From contig DAOWEP010000136.1 of NCBI GenBank assembly GCA_030638455.1, positions 1-12,400 on the forward strand: DNA of 12,400 bases, written 5' to 3'. This DNA is from Gammaproteobacteria bacterium. Its GTDB lineage: Bacteria; Pseudomonadota; Gammaproteobacteria; DAOWEP01. The first letter of the stretch is position 1; the number at the start of each line of letters is the position of its first letter. This document shows positions 1 through 6,672 of the stretch, one piece after another. The notes under the pieces are model-generated. The model made no database searches. It had not been told where the DNA came from and saw nothing but the letters and a program-made list of their open reading frames with translations. The translations under genes and the position numbers were made by a program.

Positions 1-743
1 AATGCCAACAGGTTGGTTTGTTCTGCAACCCCGGTGATCACCTCGATAATGCCGCCAATGGCCTTACTGTCTTCTCCCAGCCCCTTGATAATATCCCCGG
101 TTTCATTGACATAATCGGATAACATCATGACACTGGTAATGGCCTCTGTCATCGTCACTTTGCCACTTGTTCCTTCTGACTCTGATTTTGCCGCCATCTC
201 GGAGGTGCTGTTTGCAACTTTGGCAGCGATACCAACCGTATGTTCCAGTTTGCCAATTGTGGTTGTGACATCATCCGTATTCCCTTCCTGGCTTTTCATT
301 CGCTGTTCTATTTTATTTGCTATGCCAGATAGATCGTGGGCCTGGACTGCCAAACTGGACGCCACATCTGAAAACAGGGCGCGGTTTGCAGAACCTTGCC
401 TGATCAGGTAATTGAAGCATTTTATAAACCGGTTTATATCCACAGATTTACTATTCGATTCAAGCTGCAAATCACCTTCTTGATGGGCACTATAACGATC
501 CAGTATTTCGGCTGCCTGCCGGAATATTCGCTCATTTTTAGATAGCGCTGTTCTCAGGTATACAAGCAGCAGACTATGGGAAATCAGTAACAATGCCACC
601 GTAACCACAAGGCCGCCAGTGTCCAGTGTGTCTGACAAATATGCCAGCAAGGAGAGATTTGCCCCCAGCCCCAGGATGAGAGCAGTTAGGCCAACCGGTA
701 AGAGGCCAAGGGATTTAATCCAGTTGTGTATTTTTTGTACCAT
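1..743 (-). CDS. Methyl-accepting chemotaxis protein, 3' end missing
   Basis: This is the N-terminal 247 codons of a chemoreceptor; the rest lies beyond the left edge of the window. Two hydrophobic segments, about residues 12-34 and 42-64, are joined by a loop of only about eight residues, so there is no room for a normal periplasmic ligand domain. A cytoplasmic helical region follows, and the last visible residues (IIEVITGVAEQTNLLA) are the start of the conserved signalling hairpin that contacts CheA and CheW. The protein therefore probably senses a cytoplasmic, membrane or redox cue, or works with a partner. The start is the ATG at 741-743; a TTG two codons upstream is possible. No clear Shine-Dalgarno sequence is seen, and the upstream region is AT-rich. 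Family assignment is firm from the hairpin motif; the ligand is unknown. Confidence 0.9.
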   Translation of the reverse strand, partial: MVQKIHNWIKSLGLLPVGLTALILGLGANLSLLAYLSDTLDTGGLVVTVALLLISHSLLLVYLRTALSKNERIFRQAAEILDRYSAHQEGDLQLESNSKSVDINRFIKCFNYLIRQGSANRALFSDVASSLAVQAHDLSGIANKIEQRMKSQEGNTDDVTTTIGKLEHTVGIAAKVANSTSEMAAKSESEGTSGKVTMTEAITSVMMLSDYVNETGDIIKGLGEDSKAIGGIIEVITGVAEQTNLLA

Positions 744-964
744 AGTCAAATATATAACTCATTGTTATTTTTAAATATATTTCTGACTCCACTATATAGC
801 GGCAGATTAATAGAAATACCTAAATAAATATCATAAAAAAGATGGGATAATAAGGGGCAACACGACTACAAAAGGATGTAGGACGGCTCCATGGAAGGAA
901 TTCGGTCGAGTCTGGATCCCTGCAGGAATGTAGGTAATTACGACCACATGGAAGTGGAAGAATG
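744..964. other. Gene-free AT-rich spacer with a cluster of palindromic 6-mers
   Basis: No convincing gene lies between the chemoreceptor start and the redoxin fragment. The first 100 bases are AT-rich and probably carry the promoter of the chemoreceptor on the minus strand. Positions 889-926 hold four palindromic hexamers close together: CCATGG (889-894), GAATTC (898-903), GGATCC (914-919) and CTGCAG (920-925, inside CCTGCAGG). The redoxin fragment frame stays open through this stretch, but the translation no longer resembles the intact protein, so it is read here as unrelated or badly decayed sequence. Confidence 0.5.
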
Positions 965-1209
965 AGAAAATCAGCGGGTAAGCGGTTCATTCCCCCTTCC
1001 ATAGTGCCGGAATCAAGGCTCTTGCTGAATGCCTTCAGCATGTCACCCATTTTGAACACCATGGCTTTCATCATCCTCATCCATGATGTCTCAAGTCTAT
1101 AGGTTTGGTACAGTTTGCGTTCCGGATCCGGCACGATTGCAAACGGTGGTTTTTGTTTGCTGACATATTGCCTGATCTTTTCCTCGGGGGGCTGGAAGGC
1201 GGATAATAT
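965..1209 (-). pseudogene. Truncated copy of the peroxiredoxin-like gene
   Basis: This 245-bp stretch aligns without gaps to positions 4431-4675, the middle of the intact redoxin gene further right. A hand count gives about 33 mismatches, or roughly 86% identity. It corresponds to residues 67-148 of the 187-residue protein. The first 66 codons, including the CPFC catalytic motif (Cys43, Cys46), and the C-terminal 39 codons are absent. The reading frame is still open through the fragment, and several differences are conservative (for example QTYRLETSW against QTYKVETSW), so it may have been under selection for a while after duplication. No ATG start or ribosome site precedes it; the only possible start is a TTG at 1234-1236. 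It is interpreted as a dead remnant lying just upstream of the sulfur operon, on the same strand as its parent. Confidence 0.85.
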
Positions 1210-1337
1210 AGGACTGGTAATTATGGTCAATATCAAGAGTCCGTTTCACGTATAGTATTAACACCAGTAGATACACATGTGACAGGGAGAGCATTCTGAA
1301 TAAAAAAGACACGCCCACCACTGACAAGCCTGTCGTA

Positions 1338-2489
1338 TTGCTGATTATATTCGGCGTGGTTGCGCTCAGCCTTTTCCTGCAACAGGAATTTTCTATCAAA
1401 CAGGCCACTCTGTTCCTGATTGGCATTGGACTGGGTATTACACTATTGCATGCGGCTTTTGGCTTTACTGGAAGTTGGCGAGCCTTCTTGCGCAAACGTC
1501 GTAGTGAAGGCATTCGCGCACAATTACTTTTATTAGGTGTAACGTCTATATTATTTTTCCCTGTGTTGGGAAAAATATTTCCTGAACTTCACGTAAACGC
1601 TGCGCTTGCCCCTGTCGGGCTATCGGTTCTGGTTGGCGCATTTCTGTTTGGTCTCGGTATGCAGTTTGGCGGCGGTTGCGGTTCCGGTACGCTGTTTACT
1701 GTTGGCGGTGGTCATGTGCGCATGTTAATTGTGCTGGCATTTTTTATTGTTGGTGCAACCATTGGCTCAGTGCATTTACCCGCCTGGGCAGCATTGCCCA
1801 ATGTCGGAAAGATCTCGCTGATCCAGGAGCTCGGCTGGTTGCCTGCCTTGTTGTTACAATTAGTCGTGTTTGGAGTGTTATTTTATCTTGTACGTAATTT
1901 TGAACAAAGGCGCCACGGCGATATACACAAACTCGGCCATGCCAGCGGTAACAAAAGTTTTATTGATCAACTAATTTTTGGCCCCTGGCCTTTATGGTGG
2001 GCCATTGCAAGTCTTGCTGCTCTGAATTATTTAACATTATTAATCGCCGGTCACGCATGGACAATTACCTTTGCCTTTGGTTTATGGGGCACAAAAATAT
2101 GGGCAGCGATGGGTGGTGACATCAGTACATGGACATACTGGCAAGGTGCCTATGCATCCAAAGCATTAAACAACAGCGTACTCGCTGACACAACAACGTT
2201 AATGGACTTTGGCATTATCATCGGCGCCATGCTGGCCGCAGCACTGGCAGGAAAATTTGCACCAGACAGCAAAATTGATCGCACCGGATTATTCACTGCC
2301 ATCGCCGGCGGTTTAATGCTGGGCTACGGTGCGCGCCTTGCATTCGGTTGCAATATTGGCGGGCTGCTTGCAGGCATATCAACAGGTAGTGTACACGGCT
2401 GGCTCTGGCTGGTTTCCGGATTTATCGGCAACATGGCCGGTGTCTGGCTACGAGTGCTGCTTAAAATCGATAAACCCCTGGAAGCTTAA
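1338..2489 (+). CDS. YeeE/YedE family thiosulfate/sulfur transporter
   Basis: This is an integral membrane protein of about ten helices with the two-fold repeat typical of the YeeE/YedE family, whose characterised members take up thiosulfate through a pathway lined by conserved cysteines. Both signature loops are present: GGGCGSG with Cys114, and FGCNIGG with Cys338 (numbered from the TTG at 1338). These are the only two cysteines I see. At about 383 residues it is a full-length two-repeat protein. The start is uncertain. The TTG at 1338 has no ribosome site, whereas a GGGAG at 1285-1289 lies just before in-frame ATT (1293) and CTG (1296) codons; starting there adds the hydrophilic leader LNKKDTPTTDKP. 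It is the first gene of a four-gene operon ending in an exported rhodanese, which supports a role in importing reduced sulfur. Confidence 0.92.
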   Translation: MLIIFGVVALSLFLQQEFSIKQATLFLIGIGLGITLLHAAFGFTGSWRAFLRKRRSEGIRAQLLLLGVTSILFFPVLGKIFPELHVNAALAPVGLSVLVGAFLFGLGMQFGGGCGSGTLFTVGGGHVRMLIVLAFFIVGATIGSVHLPAWAALPNVGKISLIQELGWLPALLLQLVVFGVLFYLVRNFEQRRHGDIHKLGHASGNKSFIDQLIFGPWPLWWAIASLAALNYLTLLIAGHAWTITFAFGLWGTKIWAAMGGDISTWTYWQGAYASKALNNSVLADTTTLMDFGIIIGAMLAAALAGKFAPDSKIDRTGLFTAIAGGLMLGYGARLAFGCNIGGLLAGISTGSVHGWLWLVSGFIGNMAGVWLRVLLKIDKPLEA

Positions 2490-2504
2490 ACGGGAAGAAA
2501 GAAC

Positions 2505-2693
2505 ATGAAACACAAATACAACCGATGGATCATGGGTTCCGCAGTTGGCATCGCCGCCATTGCCGCTGCCATTGATCATACCCGACATAAGGTTCCGGAG
2601 CTCGATACGAGCGACATTATTATTATTCAGGAAGACGATGGTATGTCACCTTGCGGTCCCGGTGATGCAGATGAGTCTCCATGTGGAGTGTAA
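2505..2693 (+). CDS. Small membrane-anchored peptide with two SPCG motifs
   Basis: A 62-residue protein that I do not recognise. It starts with a basic stretch, then one hydrophobic segment (about residues 9-23, GSAVGIAAIAAAI) that could be a membrane anchor or uncleaved signal. An acidic region and a short tail follow, where SPCG occurs twice (Cys50 and Cys60, ten residues apart). A purine-rich ribosome site (GGGAAGAAAG) precedes the ATG, so translation is likely. It lies 15 bases after the YeeE stop and 6 bases before the next gene, clearly inside the operon. The paired cysteines could carry persulfide, form a disulfide or bind metal near the transporter; this is inference from position and composition only. 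Confidence 0.72.
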   Translation: MKHKYNRWIMGSAVGIAAIAAAIDHTRHKVPELDTSDIIIIQEDDGMSPCGPGDADESPCGV

Positions 2694-2699
2694 CTGGTT

Positions 2700-3332
2700 A
2701 TGTTATCAAGTACAGAAGCCGCAATAGATTTCATGCACACACTCAACCAGTTGGGTGCACAGAAAACCAATGCCGTACTGGAGGTGCTTGATGGGCGCCG
2801 ACCTGTAAGCAAACAGAAATACCCGGACAACAAGCTTTACTTTGCTGATAATGGCTGGCTGGCATATTACCATTGTCATGATATACCAGAAAATGATTCA
2901 GTAGAGCATGGCCACTTTCATCTATTTGTACGCACAAACGACGATAAGAACTGGTGTCATGTATGCGCTCTGTCGATAGATGGCGAAGGTCAGCCGCTGG
3001 CCTGGTTTATGGTCAATCAGTGGGTAACCGGCGCACCTTGGTTATCTGCCGACCAGATAGTCCCATTGCTGGACACCATCACCATTCCCGATTCGATCAG
3101 CGTCACAGAACGGTGGCTGCTGAATCTGCTGATAGTATTTAGCGACAATATTAAAAAACTGCTATTTAAGCGTGACCGGGTTTTGACAAAGGTCATGGAC
3201 AATTCTACACAGGATGATATTTTTAATAACCATCAAATCCATGAATTATGCAGGCACACCATCGAGCTGGAATACGCTTTGATGATGGCGCTTAATAATG
3301 AAACATCCAATACCGGAGAGAAAGAATCATGA
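2700..3332 (+). CDS. His/Cys-rich protein of unknown function
   Basis: A 210-residue soluble protein with no signal peptide. It contains a striking cluster, YYHCHD (His58, Cys59, His60) followed by EHGHFHLFVR (His70, His72, His74), then WCHVC (Cys86, His87, Cys89), which together could form a metal site. From memory the EHGHFH block resembles an uncharacterised bacterial family (possibly the one called DUF6969); I could not check this. The C-terminal third looks helical and is charged. The ATG at 2700 has a GGAG about 11 bases upstream. Its stop overlaps the rhodanese start in an ATGA, which implies translational coupling. The operon context suggests a role in sulfur handling, but no reaction can be assigned. 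Confidence 0.8.
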   Translation: MLSSTEAAIDFMHTLNQLGAQKTNAVLEVLDGRRPVSKQKYPDNKLYFADNGWLAYYHCHDIPENDSVEHGHFHLFVRTNDDKNWCHVCALSIDGEGQPLAWFMVNQWVTGAPWLSADQIVPLLDTITIPDSISVTERWLLNLLIVFSDNIKKLLFKRDRVLTKVMDNSTQDDIFNNHQIHELCRHTIELEYALMMALNNETSNTGEKES

Positions 3333-4303
3333 AAGTACTGAAGCTAATTATTCTTATAATCACATGCTCGCTCAGCACAAATCTGTTCGCATTCACTGTA
3401 CCAGGGCCACTGGTCGACACTGCCTGGTTAGCAAAAAATGTGGGAAAGGTTGTAATTCTTGATGCCCGCAAAGACATTAAAAGTTTCACCAGAAAACCGG
3501 TATTCAAAAAAGATAAAAAAACCGGGAAATTAATTCTGGTTAAAGTCGGCGGACATATCCCTGGAGCCTCACTGGTTAATTATAATAAAGTTCGCACCAA
3601 TAAAAACATAGATGGTAATAAAGTTCAGAAAATGCTGCCCGGAAAGAAATACTTCGAAACCATAATGCAGAATGCAGGTGCAAACAAAGACAGCGCAATT
3701 GTTATAGTAACAAAAGGAGAGAGCCTTGGTGATGTAACCATCGCTACCCGTATGTACTGGCAGTTAAAGTATTATGGACACACCAATATGGCAATACTCA
3801 ACGGTGGCATGGCTGAATGGCTAACAAAATCTGGAAAGATCAGCATTAAGGCTGAAAAATCCAGTAGAGGTGATTGGGTTGCCAGCAAGGAGGATAAATC
3901 TATTCTGGCAACAACAAAGGATGCTGTTGCTGCAATCAAAGATAAAAATGTACAACTTGTCGATACACGTGATTTGAATCTGTATCTCGGTACTTATAAA
4001 AAGTCGTACGTGTACGCCAAAGGCCACATCCCCGGTGCAAAACTGCTTCCCGTAGAATTATTAACGCGACCGAAATCACCTGCCAGGCTCAACAGTGCAA
4101 ATGATTTTAAAACCTTTGCCCAGGCATTCAATATTAATACAGACAAACCCGTCATCACCTATTGTAACAGCGGCCATCTCGCCTCGGGTGCATGGTTTGT
4201 AATGAGTGAGCTGTTAGGCAACAAACAGGCAAAACTCTATGATGGCTCCATGCATCAGTGGACCCTGGAGAAACAGCCGGTAACCGCCATGAAGATGGAG
4301 TAA
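3329..4303 (+). CDS. Exported two-domain rhodanese-type sulfurtransferase
   Basis: The protein has 324 residues with an N-terminal signal peptide (basic start, hydrophobic core, likely cleavage after NLFA near residue 22), so it acts in the periplasm. Two rhodanese domains follow. The first (about 30-165) carries structural motifs such as HIPGA and LNGGMAEW, but its active-site loop reads TKGES without a cysteine, as usual for the inactive N-terminal domain. The second (about 190-320) has HIPGA, the catalytic loop YCNSGHLAS with Cys279, and YDGSMHQW. Rhodaneses transfer sulfane sulfur from thiosulfate or similar donors to thiols or cyanide; the CNSGHLAS loop differs from classical CRKG and CGSG loops and recalls sulfurtransferases found next to YeeE transporters. 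A GGAGAGAAAG ribosome site lies inside the upstream gene. It probably mobilises sulfur for the YeeE transporter. Confidence 0.92.
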   Translation: MKVLKLIILIITCSLSTNLFAFTVPGPLVDTAWLAKNVGKVVILDARKDIKSFTRKPVFKKDKKTGKLILVKVGGHIPGASLVNYNKVRTNKNIDGNKVQKMLPGKKYFETIMQNAGANKDSAIVIVTKGESLGDVTIATRMYWQLKYYGHTNMAILNGGMAEWLTKSGKISIKAEKSSRGDWVASKEDKSILATTKDAVAAIKDKNVQLVDTRDLNLYLGTYKKSYVYAKGHIPGAKLLPVELLTRPKSPARLNSANDFKTFAQAFNINTDKPVITYCNSGHLASGAWFVMSELLGNKQAKLYDGSMHQWTLEKQPVTAMKME

Positions 4304-4309
4304 TGCTGT

Positions 4310-4873
4310 TCAAGCCGGTTCAGCAACCGCTGTAGGATGTGAGAGTGCATGCTCTATGGTTTCAAACGGCATATGATCACCAATATCCTTGCCATAATAG
4401 GCCTCAATAATTGTGCCGTCGGGGCCGATTAGAAAATCAGCGGGCAACCGGTTCTTTTCCCCTTCCATGGTGCCGGGACCAAAGCCCTTGCTGAATGCCT
4501 TCATCATGTCGCCCATCCCGAATACCATGGCTTTTAGCATTCCCATCCATGAGGTCTCAACTTTGTAGGTTTGATACAGTTTGCGTTCTGGGTCAGGCAC
4601 GATAGCAAACGGTGGTTTTTGTTTGCCGACATATTGCCTGATCTTTTTCTCGGGGGACTGGAAGATGGATAATATTTCCAGGCCTTGTAATTTAAACGTA
4701 TCAGCACGCTGTATTATCTGGCTAATACGTAAATTACAAAATGGGCATGACGCATAGCGATAGAATGACAGCAGTAAATATTGTCCGCGATAGTCTCCCA
4801 GTTTATGAGTTTTGCCTTCCATATCGATTATGGAAAAATCCGGTGCTGCCTGGTCTTCGGTTAGTCTGGTCAT
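4310..4873 (-). CDS. Peroxiredoxin-like AhpC/TSA family protein
   Basis: A 187-residue cytoplasmic protein of the thioredoxin fold. The N-terminal part (APDFSIIDMEGKTHKLGDY, then LLLSFYRYASCPFCNLRI) matches peroxiredoxin-like AhpC/TSA proteins; Cys43 and Cys46 form a CPFC motif where the peroxidatic and possibly resolving cysteines are expected. The tail contains the usual LIGPDGTIIEAYYGKD strand-turn. It should reduce peroxides or act as a thiol oxidoreductase, with the electron donor unknown. GGAG lies eight bases before the ATG. It is the last gene of the tetR - Old Yellow Enzyme - redoxin operon (35-base gap) and converges on the rhodanese gene with six bases between stops. A truncated, 86% identical copy lies at 965-1209. 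Confidence 0.9.
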   Translation of the reverse strand: MTRLTEDQAAPDFSIIDMEGKTHKLGDYRGQYLLLSFYRYASCPFCNLRISQIIQRADTFKLQGLEILSIFQSPEKKIRQYVGKQKPPFAIVPDPERKLYQTYKVETSWMGMLKAMVFGMGDMMKAFSKGFGPGTMEGEKNRLPADFLIGPDGTIIEAYYGKDIGDHMPFETIEHALSHPTAVAEPA

Positions 4874-4908
4874 GTTAATTCTCCACTTGGTTGTTACTAT
4901 TGTTTAAA

Positions 4909-6012
4909 TTAACTGCCTTCTTCTAATGAGGGGTAGTCTGTATACCCATGTTCACCACCCCCATAGAAAGTATCTGGATCTGGCACATTAAGCTTGGCAC
5001 CTTTTGCAAACCGTTCAGGCAGGTCGGGATTGGCAATATATAATTGCCCGAATGAAACAAGATCCGCTGCGTCTGTTTTCAATGCTTCAGTTGCACGTTC
5101 AAAGTCATACCGGTTGTTTGCTATATAAATGCCCTGAAAGGCGCTACGGAACTGGTTATAGTCAAGATTTCGCTCACCGGTCACCATATCGCCTTCCACT
5201 ACATGCAGGTAGGCAAGCTTGAATTCGTTTAATCGTTCTACAATGAAATTAAAGGTCTCTTGCGGCTGACCGTCTTTAATATCATTAAAACCATTTTCGG
5301 GTGATAGACGTACGCCAACACGCTCGCTCCCCAGTTCAGCGGTAACCGCTTTGACAATCTCTATTAAGAAGCGCACACGGTTTTTCAGACTGCCGCCATA
5401 TTCATCCGTGCGATAATTAGTACCGTCTCGCAAAAACTGGTCAATCAGATAACCATTGGCGGCGTGAATTTCTACACCATCAAATCCGGCTGCATTGGCA
5501 TTATGTGCTGCCTGTCTATATTGAGAAACAATCGGGGAAATTTCATTGATCTCCAGGGCGCGTGGGGTGACAAAGGCTTGCATGCCTTCATAAGTGGCGG
5601 TCTCACCGGCAGGCTCGATAGCGGACGGCGCAACAGGCAGCTCACCATCGGGTTGCAAAGATGGGTGAGAGATCCTGCCTACATGCCATAGCTGCAAAAA
5701 GATACGTCCGCCTTCTGCATGTACAGCATCGGTGATTTTTTTCCAGCCAGCAACTTGCGCGTCGCTATGTATGCCCGGTGTGCTCGGATAACCGACGCCT
5801 TGTGGTGAAATCTGGGATGCCTCTGAAATCAACAGACCGCCAGAAGCCCGTTGCCTGTAATACTCAACGTTTATCGCCTGAGGTACATTGCCTTCCCCCG
5901 CGCGGTTGCGTGTTAACGGTGCCAATACAATGCGATTAGCCAGTTGCAATGGACCCAGTTCAAGGGGTGTAAATAAATCAATGTCGGTTTTCATGCCTGG
6001 TTTTGTGCCCAT
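4909..6012 (-). CDS. Old Yellow Enzyme family FMN-dependent ene-reductase (NemA-like)
   Basis: A 367-residue TIM-barrel flavoprotein of full family length. It reduces activated C=C bonds (enones, maleimides, nitro compounds) with NAD(P)H through FMN, usually to detoxify electrophiles. Visible family marks in order: FTPLELGPLQLANRIVLAPLTR at the N-terminus, LQLWHVGRISHP, the substrate-binding His-Asn pair in GVEIHAANGYLIDQFL, DEYGGSLKNRVRF, VGVRLSPENGF, and a C-terminal FMN phosphate region (FGQLYIANPDLPERF). The ATG at 6010-6012 is preceded by AGGAGAAC at good spacing. It follows a tetR gene on the same strand, the arrangement known from nemR-nemA, and a likely promoter carrying a TetR-type motif lies in the 92-base gap. 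Substrate specificity cannot be read from the sequence. Confidence 0.94.
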   Translation of the reverse strand: MGTKPGMKTDIDLFTPLELGPLQLANRIVLAPLTRNRAGEGNVPQAINVEYYRQRASGGLLISEASQISPQGVGYPSTPGIHSDAQVAGWKKITDAVHAEGGRIFLQLWHVGRISHPSLQPDGELPVAPSAIEPAGETATYEGMQAFVTPRALEINEISPIVSQYRQAAHNANAAGFDGVEIHAANGYLIDQFLRDGTNYRTDEYGGSLKNRVRFLIEIVKAVTAELGSERVGVRLSPENGFNDIKDGQPQETFNFIVERLNEFKLAYLHVVEGDMVTGERNLDYNQFRSAFQGIYIANNRYDFERATEALKTDAADLVSFGQLYIANPDLPERFAKGAKLNVPDPDTFYGGGEHGYTDYPSLEEGS

Positions 6013-6070
6013 GATGTTCTCCTTGTCATTTGTCAGTTAGGAGGCGTTATTAATCAATAGTTTAATTAGT

Positions 6071-6099
6071 AATAAAACGGTTATTGTATAATTTGCCAA
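6071..6099 (-). promoter_or_regulatory. Likely promoter and operator of the ene-reductase gene
   Basis: On the minus strand a TTGGCA (6094-6099) is followed, after 17 bases, by TTTATT (6071-6076), a plausible -35/-10 pair. The spacer contains ATTATACAAT. On the plus strand positions 6083-6093 read ATTGTATAATT, the exact reverse complement of 6677-6687 in the tetR promoter. Two identical 11-mers within promoters of a tetR gene and its neighbour suggest a shared TetR binding site. No binding data are available. Confidence 0.45.
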
Positions 6100-6104
6100 A
6101 TTTT

Positions 6105-6671
6105 TTAATTTGCAGACAGTATGGTTAATGCACTGTCGATCATTTTCTTTCGTTCAGTTTTTGTTGGCCTGGTTTTTGAAAACACGCTCATGCCCTGCAT
6201 AATCAACAACAGCAATTTACTGGTGGCCTTCAAATCACCATTGAACTCACCGGCCTTTCTGGCCTGTGTGAGGTTTTCCGCAAATTGCGCTTCGACTTTA
6301 CCAAAAGCATCCTTTACAAATCCAAGACAGTCCTTGTCGATCACATTGCATTCCGACAGGGTATTGGCGAACAGGCAACCGTTCATCATTTCGTTTTCGG
6401 CCACCCAATCGAAGATCATACGTATACCCTTCAGGCCTTCGTTTTGTTTCAAGGTTGTAAAGAAGTCACCCATGATTTTATCGTGATAATTATCAAGGGC
6501 CGCACGGAACAAACCGTTCTTGTCACCGTACAGGTTATACATGGTTCGGGTGTTGAGGCTGGTGGCATCCACAAGGTCACTGACGGATGTGCCTTCATAG
6601 CCTTTTAGCCAGAAGGTCTCCATTACCTTATCGAGTACCTGCTCCTGATTGTATTCAATGGGTCGTGCCAT
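6105..6671 (-). CDS. TetR family transcriptional regulator, likely repressor of the ene-reductase operon
   Basis: A 188-residue regulator of usual TetR length. The N-terminal DNA-binding domain (about residues 1-50) shows the helix-turn-helix with GYEGTSVSDLVDATSLNTRTMYNLYGDK spread over residues 24-51. The C-terminal ligand domain includes NGCLFANTLSEC, with Cys99, Cys108 and Cys115. In the related NemR-type repressors cysteines sense electrophiles or hypochlorous acid, so a redox or electrophile switch is plausible here, but this is inference. I take the ATG at 6669-6671 (protein starts MARPIEYN). A TTG five codons earlier is the only extension and lies inside the promoter. No ribosome site precedes the ATG, and a -10 sequence ends seven bases before it, so the message may be leaderless. 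The neighbour downstream is the ene-reductase. Confidence 0.92.
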   Translation of the reverse strand: MARPIEYNQEQVLDKVMETFWLKGYEGTSVSDLVDATSLNTRTMYNLYGDKNGLFRAALDNYHDKIMGDFFTTLKQNEGLKGIRMIFDWVAENEMMNGCLFANTLSECNVIDKDCLGFVKDAFGKVEAQFAENLTQARKAGEFNGDLKATSKLLLLIMQGMSVFSKTRPTKTERKKMIDSALTILSAN

Positions 6672-6672
6672 G

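Noticed and set aside
127..411. Plus-strand open frame inside the chemoreceptor gene
   Set aside because: The opposite strand encodes a clear chemoreceptor with the conserved hairpin, so this is a shadow frame.
820..1236. A 138-codon open frame around the redoxin fragment as an intact gene
   Set aside because: It has only a TTG start with no ribosome site, lacks the CPFC catalytic motif, and its C-terminal 50 residues do not resemble any part of the intact protein.
1097..1513. Minus-strand open frame overlapping the transporter start
   Set aside because: It lies opposite the transporter and the redoxin fragment, has no family motif, and its composition looks like an antisense shadow.
3341..3376. 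Lipoprotein signal in the rhodanese
   Set aside because: The cysteine at residue 13 is preceded by IIT, which lacks the small residue needed at the position before the cysteine, and a standard cleavage site follows at NLFA.
6097..6112. CAAATT-TTTT-AATTTG dyad at the tetR stop as a terminator
   Set aside because: The stem is almost entirely A-T and lies within the likely ene-reductase promoter, so it would be too weak to terminate; it is better explained by AT-rich promoter DNA.
6121..6608. Two plus-strand open frames across the tetR gene
   Set aside because: The minus strand carries a full TetR protein with helix-turn-helix; the plus-strand frames show no domain or ribosome site.
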